This document shows, in pieces, positions 44,573 through 52,815 of a stretch of 64,000 bases of DNA. The position numbers and the translations under genes are program-made. The notes under the pieces were generated by a model. That model was not told the origin of the DNA. It ran no database searches and worked only from the letters and a program-made list of their open reading frames with translations. Position 1 is the stretch's first letter. Each line of letters begins with the position of its first letter. The stretch lies in assembly GCF_033110965.1 (NCBI RefSeq), contig NZ_CP137003.1:2170001-2234000 (forward strand). The letters run 5' to 3'. The DNA comes from Raineyella sp. LH-20 (GTDB lineage: Bacteria; Actinomycetota; Actinomycetes; Propionibacteriales; Propionibacteriaceae).

Positions 44573-45418
44573 TCAGGAGGCGCGGCGGGAAGCCACCAGC
44601 AGGCCGTTGCCGACCGGCAGCAGGGCCGGCACCCACGCGTCGTCCATCGAGGAGACGGCGTCGAGGGCCTCGCGGATGACGATGGTCTCGTTGTCCTCGT
44701 TCTCCGGGTCGGCCACCAGGTTGTACCAGAGGGCGTTGTTGACGACCAGGACACCGTCGGGCCGCAGCAGCCGCTGGGCCTGCTCGATGTACTCTCCGCA
44801 GTCGAGCATGTCGCCGTCGACGAACACCAGGTCGTACGCCGCGTCGGACAGCTTGGGCATCACGGTCAGTGCGTCGCCGCCGATCAGCCGGATCCGGTTG
44901 GACGGGATGCCGGCGTCGCGGAACATCCGGCGGGCGACCCGCTGGAGCTCGGAGTCGGAGTCGATGCTGGTCAGCACGCCGTCCGGCGCCATGCCGGCGT
45001 ACAGCGCCAGCCCGGACACGCCGGCACCCGAGCCGATCTCGACCACCGAGCGGGCCCGTGCGGCACGGGCGAGGAAGGTCAACGTGCTGGCCACGCCCGG
45101 GCTCACCGGCACGGTGTCCAGCTGCTCGGCAGCCTCCCGGGCACGAGCGATCTCGGAGCGTTCCCGGTGGAAGCCCTCGGCGTACGCCCAGGTCGCCTCG
45201 TCCGGGCCGGACACCGGCGCGCCCGCCGCGGAGCGCGCGTCGTCCGCGGTCGACTCGGCGGGGCCGAGCACCGGCGGGGTGTCGGGGGCGGTGGGGGCGA
45301 AGATGTCGTGCATCCGATCGGAGCTCGCGGTCTTCCGTGTGGACCCCGCACCGGCGGCAGGCGTCTTTGCCGCCGAACCCGTGGCGGCAGCCTTCTGGGT
45401 GGTCTTGCGAGTGGTCAC
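44573..45418 (-). CDS. SAM-dependent O-methyltransferase (family 3, Rv1220c-like)
   Basis: A 281-residue protein. The first 85 residues are an Ala/Thr/Lys-rich, probably disordered extension. The class I methyltransferase core follows, with motif I VVEIGSGAGVSGLALY, a SIDSDSELQRVARR segment, and YDLVFVDGDMLDCGEYIEQAQRLLRPDGVLVVNNALW, as in metal-dependent O-methyltransferases. The substrate is unknown. In mycobacteria the orthologue lies next to sigE, which is not present here. GTG at 45418 has TAGGCT six bases upstream on the minus strand, so it seems leaderless. It converges with glgC across a repeat array. Confidence 0.9.
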   Translation of the reverse strand: MTTRKTTQKAAATGSAAKTPAAGAGSTRKTASSDRMHDIFAPTAPDTPPVLGPAESTADDARSAAGAPVSGPDEATWAYAEGFHRERSEIARAREAAEQLDTVPVSPGVASTLTFLARAARARSVVEIGSGAGVSGLALYAGMAPDGVLTSIDSDSELQRVARRMFRDAGIPSNRIRLIGGDALTVMPKLSDAAYDLVFVDGDMLDCGEYIEQAQRLLRPDGVLVVNNALWYNLVADPENEDNETIVIREALDAVSSMDDAWVPALLPVGNGLLVASRRAS

Positions 45419-45543
45419 GCGCCCAGCCTAACCAATGAGGGCCGCAGCGGAAGGGGGACGCGCGCCCGGAGAGGTATCCGGTCGCGGTCCACGGGGCGTC
45501 CCGGACGACCCGTCCCGCCGGTCCCACGGCATAGAATCGCGCC

Positions 45544-46449
45544 ATGACCGACCCCACGCACACTGCCACCGAGCCGCCTTTCGGCCGCCTGCTGACCGCC
45601 ATGGTGACGCCGTTCGACGACAAGGGCGACCTCGACCTGGCCACGGCCCGGGCTCTCGCCGCGCACCTGGTGGACGACCTGCGTCACGACGGTCTGGTCA
45701 TCAACGGGACCACCGGGGAGGCCCCGACCACCACCGACGAGGAGAAGGCGGCACTCATCGCAGCCGTCGTCGCCGAGGTCGGCGACCGGGCCCGGATCGT
45801 CGCCGGAGTCGGCACGAACTCCACCCGGCACACCTGCGAGCTGGCCCGCCAGGCGGCGGCCGCCGGGGCGGACGGCCTGCTGGTCGTCACCCCCTACTAC
45901 TCCCGCCCCCCGCAGGAGGGCCTGCTGGGCCACTTCCGCACCGTCGCCGACACGACCGACCTGCCGGTGATGGTGTACGACATCCCCAGCCGGGCCGGCA
46001 TCCCGGTGCAGACCGAGACCCTGGTCGCGCTGGCCGAGCACCCCCGGATCGTCGCGGTCAAGGACGCCAAGGGACAGATCGTCGAGTCGGCGAAGGTCAT
46101 CGCCGCCACCGGCCTGGCCTACTACGCCGGCGACGACGCCATCACCCTGCCGTTGCTGTCCGTCGGCGGAGTCGGTCTGGTGGGCACCTCGACCCACTTC
46201 ACCGGCGTGCTCGCTCGGCAGATGATCGATGCCTGGGCAGCCGGTGACGCCGCGACGGCGCTGCAGTTCCACCAGCAGGCCCTGCCGGTCTTCACCGGGG
46301 TGTTCGCCGCCCAGGGGTGCAGCATGGTGAAGGCGACGTTGGCCCGCCAGGGACGCCCCGTCGGCGGCCTGCGCGCCCCGCAGATGCTCCCCGACGACGA
46401 CCTCGTCGAGGCGTACGTCGCTGCCCTCCGCGCCGTCGACCTCTTCTGA
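45544..46449 (+). CDS. dapA: 4-hydroxy-tetrahydrodipicolinate synthase
   Basis: A 301-residue class I aldolase-like enzyme that condenses pyruvate with aspartate semialdehyde, the first committed step of lysine/diaminopimelate synthesis. The substrate motif GTTGEAPT, the catalytic tyrosine in VYDIPSRAG and the Schiff-base lysine K173 in VAVKDAKG are present; length is typical. TAGAAT at 45532-45537 lies six bases before the ATG, the clearest leaderless-type promoter in the window. It stands where mycobacteria carry sigE and rseA, between the O-methyltransferase and htrA genes, and it adds to dapC/D/E in this window. A close dihydrodipicolinate synthase-family relative is possible but less likely. 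Confidence 0.92.
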   Translation: MTDPTHTATEPPFGRLLTAMVTPFDDKGDLDLATARALAAHLVDDLRHDGLVINGTTGEAPTTTDEEKAALIAAVVAEVGDRARIVAGVGTNSTRHTCELARQAAAAGADGLLVVTPYYSRPPQEGLLGHFRTVADTTDLPVMVYDIPSRAGIPVQTETLVALAEHPRIVAVKDAKGQIVESAKVIAATGLAYYAGDDAITLPLLSVGGVGLVGTSTHFTGVLARQMIDAWAAGDAATALQFHQQALPVFTGVFAAQGCSMVKATLARQGRPVGGLRAPQMLPDDDLVEAYVAALRAVDLF

Positions 46450-46459
46450 CCCCGACACG

Positions 46460-47665
46460 ATGACCGCCCCCGACGGCGACAGCGACGCCGCCGCGCCCCG
46501 TGGCGGCACCCGGGCCGGGACCCTGGCCCTCGCCGCGGTGACCGCCGTCGTCGTCGCGGTGCCCGCCGGGTACGCCGGCGCCCACCTCGGCGCGGGGGCG
46601 GCCGAAGCACCCTCACCGTCCGCCCGGGCGACCCTGTCCGTCCCGGGGAAGGCCTCGACCGTTCCGGGTCCGACCGGATCATCGAGCATCGCGGGCACCG
46701 ATCCGACGCTCGCCCAGGACACCGCCCCCGGCCCGGCCACCCTCGACGCCGCGGCGCTCGCCCCGGACGCGCTGCACTCCACCGTGGCGATCCGGGCCAC
46801 CGGCTCCAGCGGTGAGGGCACCGGCTCGGGGATCGTGCTGGCAGGGGGACGGGTGGTGACGAACAATCACGTGATCGCGGTCGCCGCGCGGGGCGGGCGG
46901 ATCGAGGTCACCGGCGCGGACGGTCGGCACACCACTGCCACGGTGATCGGCACGACCCGGGCGTACGACTTGGCGCTGCTCGCGGTGGACCTCTCCGCCC
47001 TCGGCGACGCGGTCACCCCGGCACGTCTCGGCACCGCGACCGGGCTGACCGTCGGCCGGCCGGTGATCGCGGTCGGCGCGCCGTACGGTCTGCAGGGGAC
47101 CGTCACCGCCGGCATCGTCTCGGCGATCGGGCGTCCGATGCAGGTGGCCGATCCCACCGCCGGGACAGATGCTCCCACCGCCTACATCGATGCCATCCAG
47201 ACCGATGCACCGATCAACCCGGGCAACTCCGGCGGTCCGCTCCTCGATGCCGGCGGACGGGTGGTCGGCATCAACTCCGCGATCCTCACCGCCGACGGTG
47301 CGCCGGCACGCAGCGGGAGCGTCGGCCTCGGCTTCGCGATCCCGGTGGACGAGGCGGTGCCGATCATCACCGCCCTCGCCGCCGACGGCAAGGTGTCCTA
47401 TCCGGTCCTCGGCGCCGCGGCGGAGGCGACGGCCGACGGTGTCGGCGTACGACTTAGCTCGGTCGACGCCGGCGGGCCGGCGGCCGCCGCCGGCCTGCGG
47501 GCCGGGGACGTCGTCACGACGTTCGGCGGGGTCCAGGTGGGCGACGGCACCGCGCTGATCGTCCAGGTCCGTCGGCATCGGCCGGGGGACACTATGGCCG
47601 TTGACTACCGGCGGGACGGGTCCGCCGGGCAGGCACTGGTCACCCTCTCAGGCCGGGTCGGATAG
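46460..47665 (+). CDS. HtrA/DegP-like serine protease with PDZ domain
   Basis: A 401-residue S1C protease. A short cytoplasmic N-terminus is followed by one membrane helix (about residues 21-42), an Ala/Pro/Ser-rich linker, the trypsin-like domain with H137 (TNNHVI), D170 (RAYDLALL) and S257 (NPGNSGGP), and a C-terminal PDZ domain (about 310-400). It acts outside the membrane on misfolded envelope proteins. It begins eleven bases after dapA, and tatB follows ten bases after its stop, so both neighbours may share its transcript. The htrA-tatB order is conserved in actinobacteria. Confidence 0.93.
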   Translation: MTAPDGDSDAAAPRGGTRAGTLALAAVTAVVVAVPAGYAGAHLGAGAAEAPSPSARATLSVPGKASTVPGPTGSSSIAGTDPTLAQDTAPGPATLDAAALAPDALHSTVAIRATGSSGEGTGSGIVLAGGRVVTNNHVIAVAARGGRIEVTGADGRHTTATVIGTTRAYDLALLAVDLSALGDAVTPARLGTATGLTVGRPVIAVGAPYGLQGTVTAGIVSAIGRPMQVADPTAGTDAPTAYIDAIQTDAPINPGNSGGPLLDAGGRVVGINSAILTADGAPARSGSVGLGFAIPVDEAVPIITALAADGKVSYPVLGAAAEATADGVGVRLSSVDAGGPAAAAGLRAGDVVTTFGGVQVGDGTALIVQVRRHRPGDTMAVDYRRDGSAGQALVTLSGRVG

Positions 47666-47674
47666 GTTAGGGCC

Positions 47675-48091
47675 GTGTTCGGACTGGGTGCGGGTGAGAT
47701 CGCGGTCATCGTCGTCCTCGCGGTGATCCTGTGGGGCCCCGACAAGCTTCCCGAGCTCGCCAAGAAGGCGGCTCGGCTGATCCGCTTCTTCCGTCAGGTG
47801 GCCAACGACGCCCAGGTCACCGTCCGCAACGAGCTCGGCCCCGGCTTCGAGGACTTCGACATCACCGACCCCAAGGGCTCGGTGCGGCGCTACGTGATGA
47901 AGCAGGGCGGGCTGGACGGTGTCCAGGACCTGGTGCAGACGCTGCGCGAGGCGTCGGACGAGCTCGACGAGGCGGCCGCGGACTTCCGTCGCACCATCGA
48001 CACCGACGGCGACGGCGTGATCAGCCCCGACGAGGCCGAGGCCGCCGGGCTCACCCTGCCGGGTGCCCCGTTCGACTCCGAGGCCACCTAG
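47675..48091 (+). CDS. tatB: Twin-arginine translocase subunit TatB with an EF-hand-like C-terminal loop
   Basis: A 138-residue TatB. The N-terminal helix (GLGAGEIAVIVVLAVILWGPDKLPE) has the family glycine and glutamate, with the GPDKLPEL hinge leading into an amphipathic helix (about 25-50). TatB forms the signal-recognition core of the Tat export pathway with TatC. Near the C-terminus DTDGDGVISPDE (residues 109-120, bases 47999-48034) is a textbook twelve-residue EF-hand loop (D1, D3, D5, G6, S9, E12), preceded by an acidic helix. I know of no EF-hand in TatB. GTG start at 47675 has TAGGTT six bases before it. Confidence 0.94.
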   Translation: MFGLGAGEIAVIVVLAVILWGPDKLPELAKKAARLIRFFRQVANDAQVTVRNELGPGFEDFDITDPKGSVRRYVMKQGGLDGVQDLVQTLREASDELDEAAADFRRTIDTDGDGVISPDEAEAAGLTLPGAPFDSEAT

Positions 48092-48163
48092 GCCGTCGAC
48101 ACTCTCAGCGTCGACACACTCGGGCCGGGACAGCCACCGGATCGTCCGCGTCGCGGAAACGCA

Positions 48164-48198
48164 GAGGCCACCCGGGTCCTGACGACCCGGGTGGCCTC
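48164..48198. terminator. Hairpin terminator between tatB and mrp genes
   Basis: GAGGCCACCCGGGTC and GACCCGGGTGGCCTC form 15 perfect pairs around the loop CTGAC. It lies between two converging genes, 72 bases after tatB and 7 bases before the end of mrp, so it can end both transcripts. Confidence 0.93.
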
Positions 48199-48205
48199 GT
48201 GACGA

Positions 48206-49384
48206 TCAGCCGCGGACAGGCGTGACGCCCAGCTGGACGCCGGCCAGCCCGCGCGACTCCTGCGCCAGCTCCCGGGCGACCGTCTCGATCACCGTGGCGG
48301 CCGGACCGGCCGTCTCCGACCCGACGACCGGGGTGCCCTCGTCGCCCCCGGCGCGCAGCGCGAGGTCCAGCGGGACGCGGGCCAGCAGCGGCACCTGGTA
48401 GCCCAGCCGGGCCGACAGGGTCTGCGTCACCGTCTCGCCACCACCGGTGCCGAAGACGTCGACCTCGTGCACCTCGCCGCAGTGCGGACAGGTGGTCTCC
48501 AGGAAGGACATGTTCTCGATCACACCGATCACCCGCTGGTGCAGCATGTCGGCCATCGTGCCGGCCCGTTCGGCGACCTCTGCGGCCGCGGCCTGCGGGG
48601 TGGTCACGACGATCACCTCGGCGTTCGGCAGCTTGGCGCCCAGCGACATGGCGACGTCGCCGGTGCCCGGCGGCAGGTCGACGACGAGGAAGTCGAGGTC
48701 GCCCCAGTACACGTCGGCGAGCATCTGTTGCAGTGCCCGGTCGAGGATCGGGCCGCGCCAGGCGATCACCTGGTCACGGCTCTGCTTGAGCATGCCGATC
48801 GACATCACCGCCAGGTCGCCGTACGGCACCGGCATGATGTACTCCCCGACCATCGTCGGCTGGGAGTCGGCCAGGCCGAGCATCGGCGGGATGGAGTGGC
48901 CGTAGATGTCGGCGTCGAGGATGGCGACCTTCTTGCCCGCCCGGGACAGGCCGAGGGCGAGATTCGCGGTCACCGAGGACTTGCCGACGCCGCCCTTGCC
49001 CGAGGAGATCAGCAGCACCCGGGTGAGGCTGCCGGGCTTGGCGAACGGGATCTCGTGCTGCTGCACCCCGCCGCGGAGCTGGACGTTGAGCTCCTTGCGC
49101 TGCTCGTCGGTCATCACCCCCAGGTCGACCTTCGCCCCGCCGACCCCCGGGATGCCGCCGACGGCCCGCTGGACGTCGGCGCTGATGGTGGTGTGCAGGG
49201 GGCAGAACTGGACGGTCAGCAGCACGTGGACGGTGACCACGTCGTCGGCGTCGATCTCGATCCGGGGGATCATGCCCAGCTCCATCAGCGGGCGTTTGAT
49301 CTCCGGGTCCATCACACGTGACAGCGCGGCCCGGACGGCCGGCATCAGGGGGTGGTCCGGAGGGGTGGTCACGACATCAGACAT
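48206..49384 (-). CDS. mrp: Mrp/NBP35 family iron-sulfur carrier ATPase
   Basis: A 392-residue P-loop protein. An N-terminal MIP18/DUF59 domain (about residues 10-90, with MDPEIKRPLMELGMI and a cysteine in VQFCPLH) precedes the ATPase domain with the deviant Walker A SSGKGGVGKSS and Walker B VVDLPPGTGD. A CPHC pair near residue 300 matches the cluster-binding CxxC that bridges a dimer. The family delivers iron-sulfur clusters to apoproteins. The ATG at 49384 has TAGCCT seven bases upstream, suggesting a leaderless message. Orthologue position (Rv1229c) agrees with the mycobacterial order. Confidence 0.95.
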   Translation of the reverse strand: MSDVVTTPPDHPLMPAVRAALSRVMDPEIKRPLMELGMIPRIEIDADDVVTVHVLLTVQFCPLHTTISADVQRAVGGIPGVGGAKVDLGVMTDEQRKELNVQLRGGVQQHEIPFAKPGSLTRVLLISSGKGGVGKSSVTANLALGLSRAGKKVAILDADIYGHSIPPMLGLADSQPTMVGEYIMPVPYGDLAVMSIGMLKQSRDQVIAWRGPILDRALQQMLADVYWGDLDFLVVDLPPGTGDVAMSLGAKLPNAEVIVVTTPQAAAAEVAERAGTMADMLHQRVIGVIENMSFLETTCPHCGEVHEVDVFGTGGGETVTQTLSARLGYQVPLLARVPLDLALRAGGDEGTPVVGSETAGPAATVIETVARELAQESRGLAGVQLGVTPVRG

Positions 49385-49417
49385 GGTCCACAGGCTAACC
49401 GGTGGGTGCAACGGGCC

Positions 49418-49933
49418 TCAGGGCCGGTCGGATGGCGTACGCTCCTCGACCGTCCGCCGCTCCTCGTCCAGCTCGGCGAGCAGCTCGCGCAGCTCGTTGC
49501 GCAGCTCGGTGCGGACGTAGTCGCGGGTCGCCAGATCGTTCACCGAGGAACGCAGGGCGGCGATCTCCCGGGCCAGGAAGTCGGTGTCGGCCCGGCTCTG
49601 CGCGGCCTGCTTGCGGTCCTCCGCGAGGCGTACGTGGTCCCGGTCGGTCTGCCGGTTCTCCGCCAGCAGGATCAACGGGGCCGAGTAGGACGCCTGGGTG
49701 GAGAAGAACAGGTTCAGCAGGATGAACGGGTAGGGGTCCCACTTCAGGCCGAAGATGCCGACCACGTTGAGGGTGCACCAGATGATCACGAAGATCGTCA
49801 TCCACGCCAGGAAGGCGGGCGTGCCCATCCACCGGGCGAACGTCTCGGCGAACCGGCCGAAGGCGTCGCTGTCCTCCGAGGCGGTGCGCCGCCAGCGCGA
49901 GCGGCCGGGCGTGTTCAGCCGATCATCGGCCAT
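49418..49933 (-). CDS. DUF1003 family membrane protein
   Basis: A 171-residue protein with two hydrophobic helices (AFLAWMTIFVIIWCTLNVV and PFILLNLFFSTQASYSAPLILLA) and a long charged, coiled-coil-like C-terminus. The FDPYPFILLNLFFS-like region and the SYSAPLILLAENRQ segment are DUF1003 hallmarks. The function is unknown. Its start overlaps the end of the MgtE-N/CBS gene by eleven bases, so the two are cotranscribed and coupled, and the same pair occurs in mycobacteria (Rv1231c-Rv1232c). This suggests a shared role in magnesium or ion homeostasis, which is inference. Confidence 0.92.
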   Translation of the reverse strand: MADDRLNTPGRSRWRRTASEDSDAFGRFAETFARWMGTPAFLAWMTIFVIIWCTLNVVGIFGLKWDPYPFILLNLFFSTQASYSAPLILLAENRQTDRDHVRLAEDRKQAAQSRADTDFLAREIAALRSSVNDLATRDYVRTELRNELRELLAELDEERRTVEERTPSDRP

Positions 49934-51263
49934 CGGTGGTCCCCTTTCCGGCGGACCGGGAGCGGCGCAGCTCGAGGTCGCGGGCCACTCGGTCGGCGGC
50001 CCAGTGTGCCTCGCTCGGGGCGAGGCCGTCCATCTGGTCGCCGCGCCAGTCGTCCGGCAGCATCGCGTCGAGCACGTCGTCGACGGTCACCGCACCGAGC
50101 AACTGGCGGTCCTCGTTGACGACCGGCGCGCAGACCAGGTTGTAGGTGGCGAAGTAGCGGCTCACCGTCGAGATGTGCGCGCCCGGTTTCAGTGGTTCGA
50201 GGTCGCTGTCGACCAGCCCGGACACGTAGAGCGACGGGGGCTCGCGGAGCAGTCGCTGGATGTGGACGGCGCCGAGGAACCGGCCGGTGGGCGCCTCGAG
50301 CGGGGACCGGCAGACGTAGACCATCGCGGCCAGGGCGGGGGTGATGTCCTCGGCCCGGACCCGGGCCAGCGCGGTGGCGACGGTGTCGTCGTGGGCGAGG
50401 ATGATCGGCTCGGGCGTCATCAGACCGCCGGCGGTGAACTCGTCGTACCTCATCAGCCGGCGGACGTCCTGGGCCTCCTCGGGCTCCATCCGGTCGAGCA
50501 GCTGTTCGGCCACCTCCGGGGTGAGCTCGGCGACCAGGTCGGCGGCGTCGTCGGGGTTCATCTCCTCGAGGATGTCCGCCGCGCGCTCCACCTCCAGAGC
50601 CTGGATCAGCTCGACCTGGACGTCCTCCGGCAGCTCCTCGAGGGCGTCGGCCAGCGACTCGTCGTCCAGGGCGGCGGCGATCTCCTCGCGGCGCTCCGGG
50701 GTCATGTCGTGCAACTCCCGGGCGACGTCGGCCGGTTTCATGTCCTCCATCCGGGCGAGCACCTCCCGGGTGGACCGGCCGGCCCCGACGACGAACACGT
50801 CGACGTCGCTCCAGTCGACGATGGTGTCGTACGTACGGCGGGCGAACGGCCCGCTCGAGGAGCGCAGCGCCACCTCGTCGATCTCCCAGTCGTGGGACCG
50901 GGCCTGGCGGATCGACACGTCGTACACCCAGGACGGCTTGTCCGCCCCGCGGCGGCGCACCGGCGAGTCGAGCAGGTCCTGCTGGATGAGGATCTCCGAG
51001 TCGCGCCGTTCGAAGCGCCGGGTGTTGAGCACCCCCGAGATGGTCACCTGCAGCGCCGAGATCGTCCGGACCCGCACCATCGGCACGAACACCCGGTGCT
51101 GGGCGAAGAGCTCGACGACCAGGCCCTTCGCGCGCGGCGCCCGCCCGGCGGATCTGACCTGGACGACGACATCGCGGACGATCCCCAGCTTGTCGCCGGC
51201 GGTGTCCAGGACAGGCAATCGGCGCAGCCGGGAGACGAAGATCGAGGTGCTGCTGGCGCTCAC
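49923..51263 (-). CDS. MgtE N-terminal and CBS domain protein without a membrane channel
   Basis: A 446-residue soluble protein. Residues 1-150 hold two PRC-barrel-like segments (SRLRRLPVLDTAGDKLGIVRDV and later), 180-290 an MgtE_N superhelix (LHDMTPERREEIAAALDDE ... EMNPDDAADLVAELTPE), and 300-420 a pair of CBS domains (LMTPEPIILAHDDTVATAL ... LLGAVTVDDVLDAM). In MgtE magnesium channels these parts sense Mg2+ and gate a pore; here the pore is absent, so it may regulate another transporter. It is coupled to the two-helix DUF1003 protein. The GTG start at 51263 has TACTCT seven bases upstream. Confidence 0.92.
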   Translation of the reverse strand: MSASSTSIFVSRLRRLPVLDTAGDKLGIVRDVVVQVRSAGRAPRAKGLVVELFAQHRVFVPMVRVRTISALQVTISGVLNTRRFERRDSEILIQQDLLDSPVRRRGADKPSWVYDVSIRQARSHDWEIDEVALRSSSGPFARRTYDTIVDWSDVDVFVVGAGRSTREVLARMEDMKPADVARELHDMTPERREEIAAALDDESLADALEELPEDVQVELIQALEVERAADILEEMNPDDAADLVAELTPEVAEQLLDRMEPEEAQDVRRLMRYDEFTAGGLMTPEPIILAHDDTVATALARVRAEDITPALAAMVYVCRSPLEAPTGRFLGAVHIQRLLREPPSLYVSGLVDSDLEPLKPGAHISTVSRYFATYNLVCAPVVNEDRQLLGAVTVDDVLDAMLPDDWRGDQMDGLAPSEAHWAADRVARDLELRRSRSAGKGTTDGR

Positions 51264-51310
51264 GTGGGGGAGAGTACCGTGCTCCACCGCCCGGGGCCTA
51301 GGGTTGGGGT

Positions 51311-52264
51311 GTGACGACCGCAGACAGCCCCGCCATCCGCCGCACCGTTCTCGCGGTGCCGGGGTCCAGTGACCGCTTCCTCACCAAGGCTCTCGGGATG
51401 GGGGTCGATGCGGTCTTCCTCGATCTGGAGGACGCGGTGGCGCCGGCGGCGAAGGCCGAGGCCCGCAGCCGCGTCGTCGAGTACCTGCACCGCGAGTGGA
51501 CCGCCCCGACCGTCACGGTCCGGGTGAACGACTGGACCACCGAGTGGACGTACGCCGACGTGATCCAGGTCGTCCGGGACGCCGGGTCCCGGATCGACGC
51601 CCTGGTGCTGCCGAAGGTCCAGGGGCCCGACCACATCCGTGCCCTCGATCTGCTGCTGACCCAGGTGGAGCGGACCCACCACCTGCCGGTCGGCCGGATC
51701 GGCATCGAGGCGCAGATCGAGGACGCCCGCGGCCTGCTCAACGCCGACGCGATCGCCGGCGCCTCGCCGCGGATGCGGTCCCTCGTCTACGGGCCGGGCG
51801 ACTTCGCCGCCTCGATGGGCATGCCGAGCCTCAACGTCGGCGCCCAGCCGGCCGGCTACGAGCTCGCCGACGCCTACCACCATGTGCTGATGTCGATCCT
51901 GGTCGCCGCGCGCGCCCACGGCATCGCCGCCATCGACGGGCCGTACGTCGCGATCCGTGACGTGGAGGGCTTCACCGCAGCCGCCCGCCGGTCCGCGGCG
52001 CTGGGCTACGACGGCAAGTGGGTGCTGCACCCGGCCCAGGTGGAGGCGGGCAACGAGGTGTTCTCGCCGGACCAGGCGGCGTACGACCGGGCCGAGCGGA
52101 TCATGGCCAGCTACGCCGAGGCGACGTCCGCGGCCGGCGGGGCGGTGGGTGCGATCGTGGTGGATGATGAGATGGTCGACGAGGCGGGCATGAAGCTCGC
52201 CGCGGTCGTGGCGGCGCGGGGTCGTGCCGCGGGTCTGACCGCTTCCCCGGTCGAGGAGGTCTGA
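51311..52264 (+). CDS. HpcH/HpaI-CitE superfamily CoA-ester lyase (malyl-CoA lyase-like)
   Basis: A 317-residue TIM-barrel lyase. VPGSSDRFLTKAL, FLDLEDAVAP (metal-binding Glu/Asp), VRVNDW, LVLPKVQ, IEAQIEDARGLLNADAIA and KWVLHPAQV match CitE-like and L-malyl-CoA/beta-methylmalyl-CoA lyases. These split or form malyl-type CoA esters with Mg2+. The length of about 317 is closer to Mcl than to citrate lyase beta subunits, and no other citrate lyase subunit is nearby. GTG at 51311 follows TAGGGT (51299-51304) by six bases. The stress-protein gene begins just two bases after its stop. The exact CoA ester is not determined. Confidence 0.9.
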   Translation: MTTADSPAIRRTVLAVPGSSDRFLTKALGMGVDAVFLDLEDAVAPAAKAEARSRVVEYLHREWTAPTVTVRVNDWTTEWTYADVIQVVRDAGSRIDALVLPKVQGPDHIRALDLLLTQVERTHHLPVGRIGIEAQIEDARGLLNADAIAGASPRMRSLVYGPGDFAASMGMPSLNVGAQPAGYELADAYHHVLMSILVAARAHGIAAIDGPYVAIRDVEGFTAAARRSAALGYDGKWVLHPAQVEAGNEVFSPDQAAYDRAERIMASYAEATSAAGGAVGAIVVDDEMVDEAGMKLAAVVAARGRAAGLTASPVEEV

Positions 52265-52265
52265 G

Positions 52266-52778
52266 ATGTCGTTGCCCCCTCCGCCCGGTGGGCTCAGGTC
52301 ACCCTTCGAGCTCGAGTTCCCCCAGCTGCTGGGGACGTACGCCACCTACGAGGAGGCGCAGCGGGCCGTCGACTACCTGTCAGACCACCACTTCCCGGTG
52401 CAGAACCTGTCGATCGTGGGCACCGACCTGCGGTCGGTCGAGCGGGTCACCGGCCGGCGGGACTGGGTCACGGTGGTCAACCGCGGCCTGGCCAACGGGC
52501 TGTCGATCGGCCTGCTGTTCGGCATCATGGCGATGATCTTCTACCCCCCGCAGTCGAACCCGTACTTGCTGGCGGCCATCGGGGTGGGCGTGGGCGTGGT
52601 GATCAGCGTGGTGTTCGCGCTGATCGGCTACGCGTTCACCCGCGGCAAGCGGGACTTCACCTCGATCACCCAGACGTTCGCCACCCGCTACGAGGTGCTC
52701 TGCGAGCACAAGGTGGTGACCAAGGCCCGCGAGCTGTTGGCGCAGATGCCGGGAGGGCGACGCCTCGGGCCGCAGTGA
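52266..52778 (+). CDS. General stress protein family membrane protein (Rv1234-like)
   Basis: A 170-residue protein. An N-terminal alpha/beta segment (LGTYATYEEAQRAVDYLSDHHFPVQNLSIVGTD) resembles general stress protein 17M-like domains. Two adjacent hydrophobic helices (NGLSIGLLFGIMAMIFY and LLAAIGVGVGVVISVVFALIGYAF) follow, then a short cytoplasmic tail. No activity is known. It starts directly after the CoA-ester lyase stop (GGAGGTCTGAGATG supplies the ribosome site within that gene), so the two are coupled. Its place near mrp-MgtE-N matches Rv1234. Confidence 0.88.
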   Translation: MSLPPPPGGLRSPFELEFPQLLGTYATYEEAQRAVDYLSDHHFPVQNLSIVGTDLRSVERVTGRRDWVTVVNRGLANGLSIGLLFGIMAMIFYPPQSNPYLLAAIGVGVGVVISVVFALIGYAFTRGKRDFTSITQTFATRYEVLCEHKVVTKARELLAQMPGGRRLGPQ

Positions 52779-52815
52779 CCGGAGCGGGCCCAGCCGGCGC
52801 GGGGAGAATGACCCC

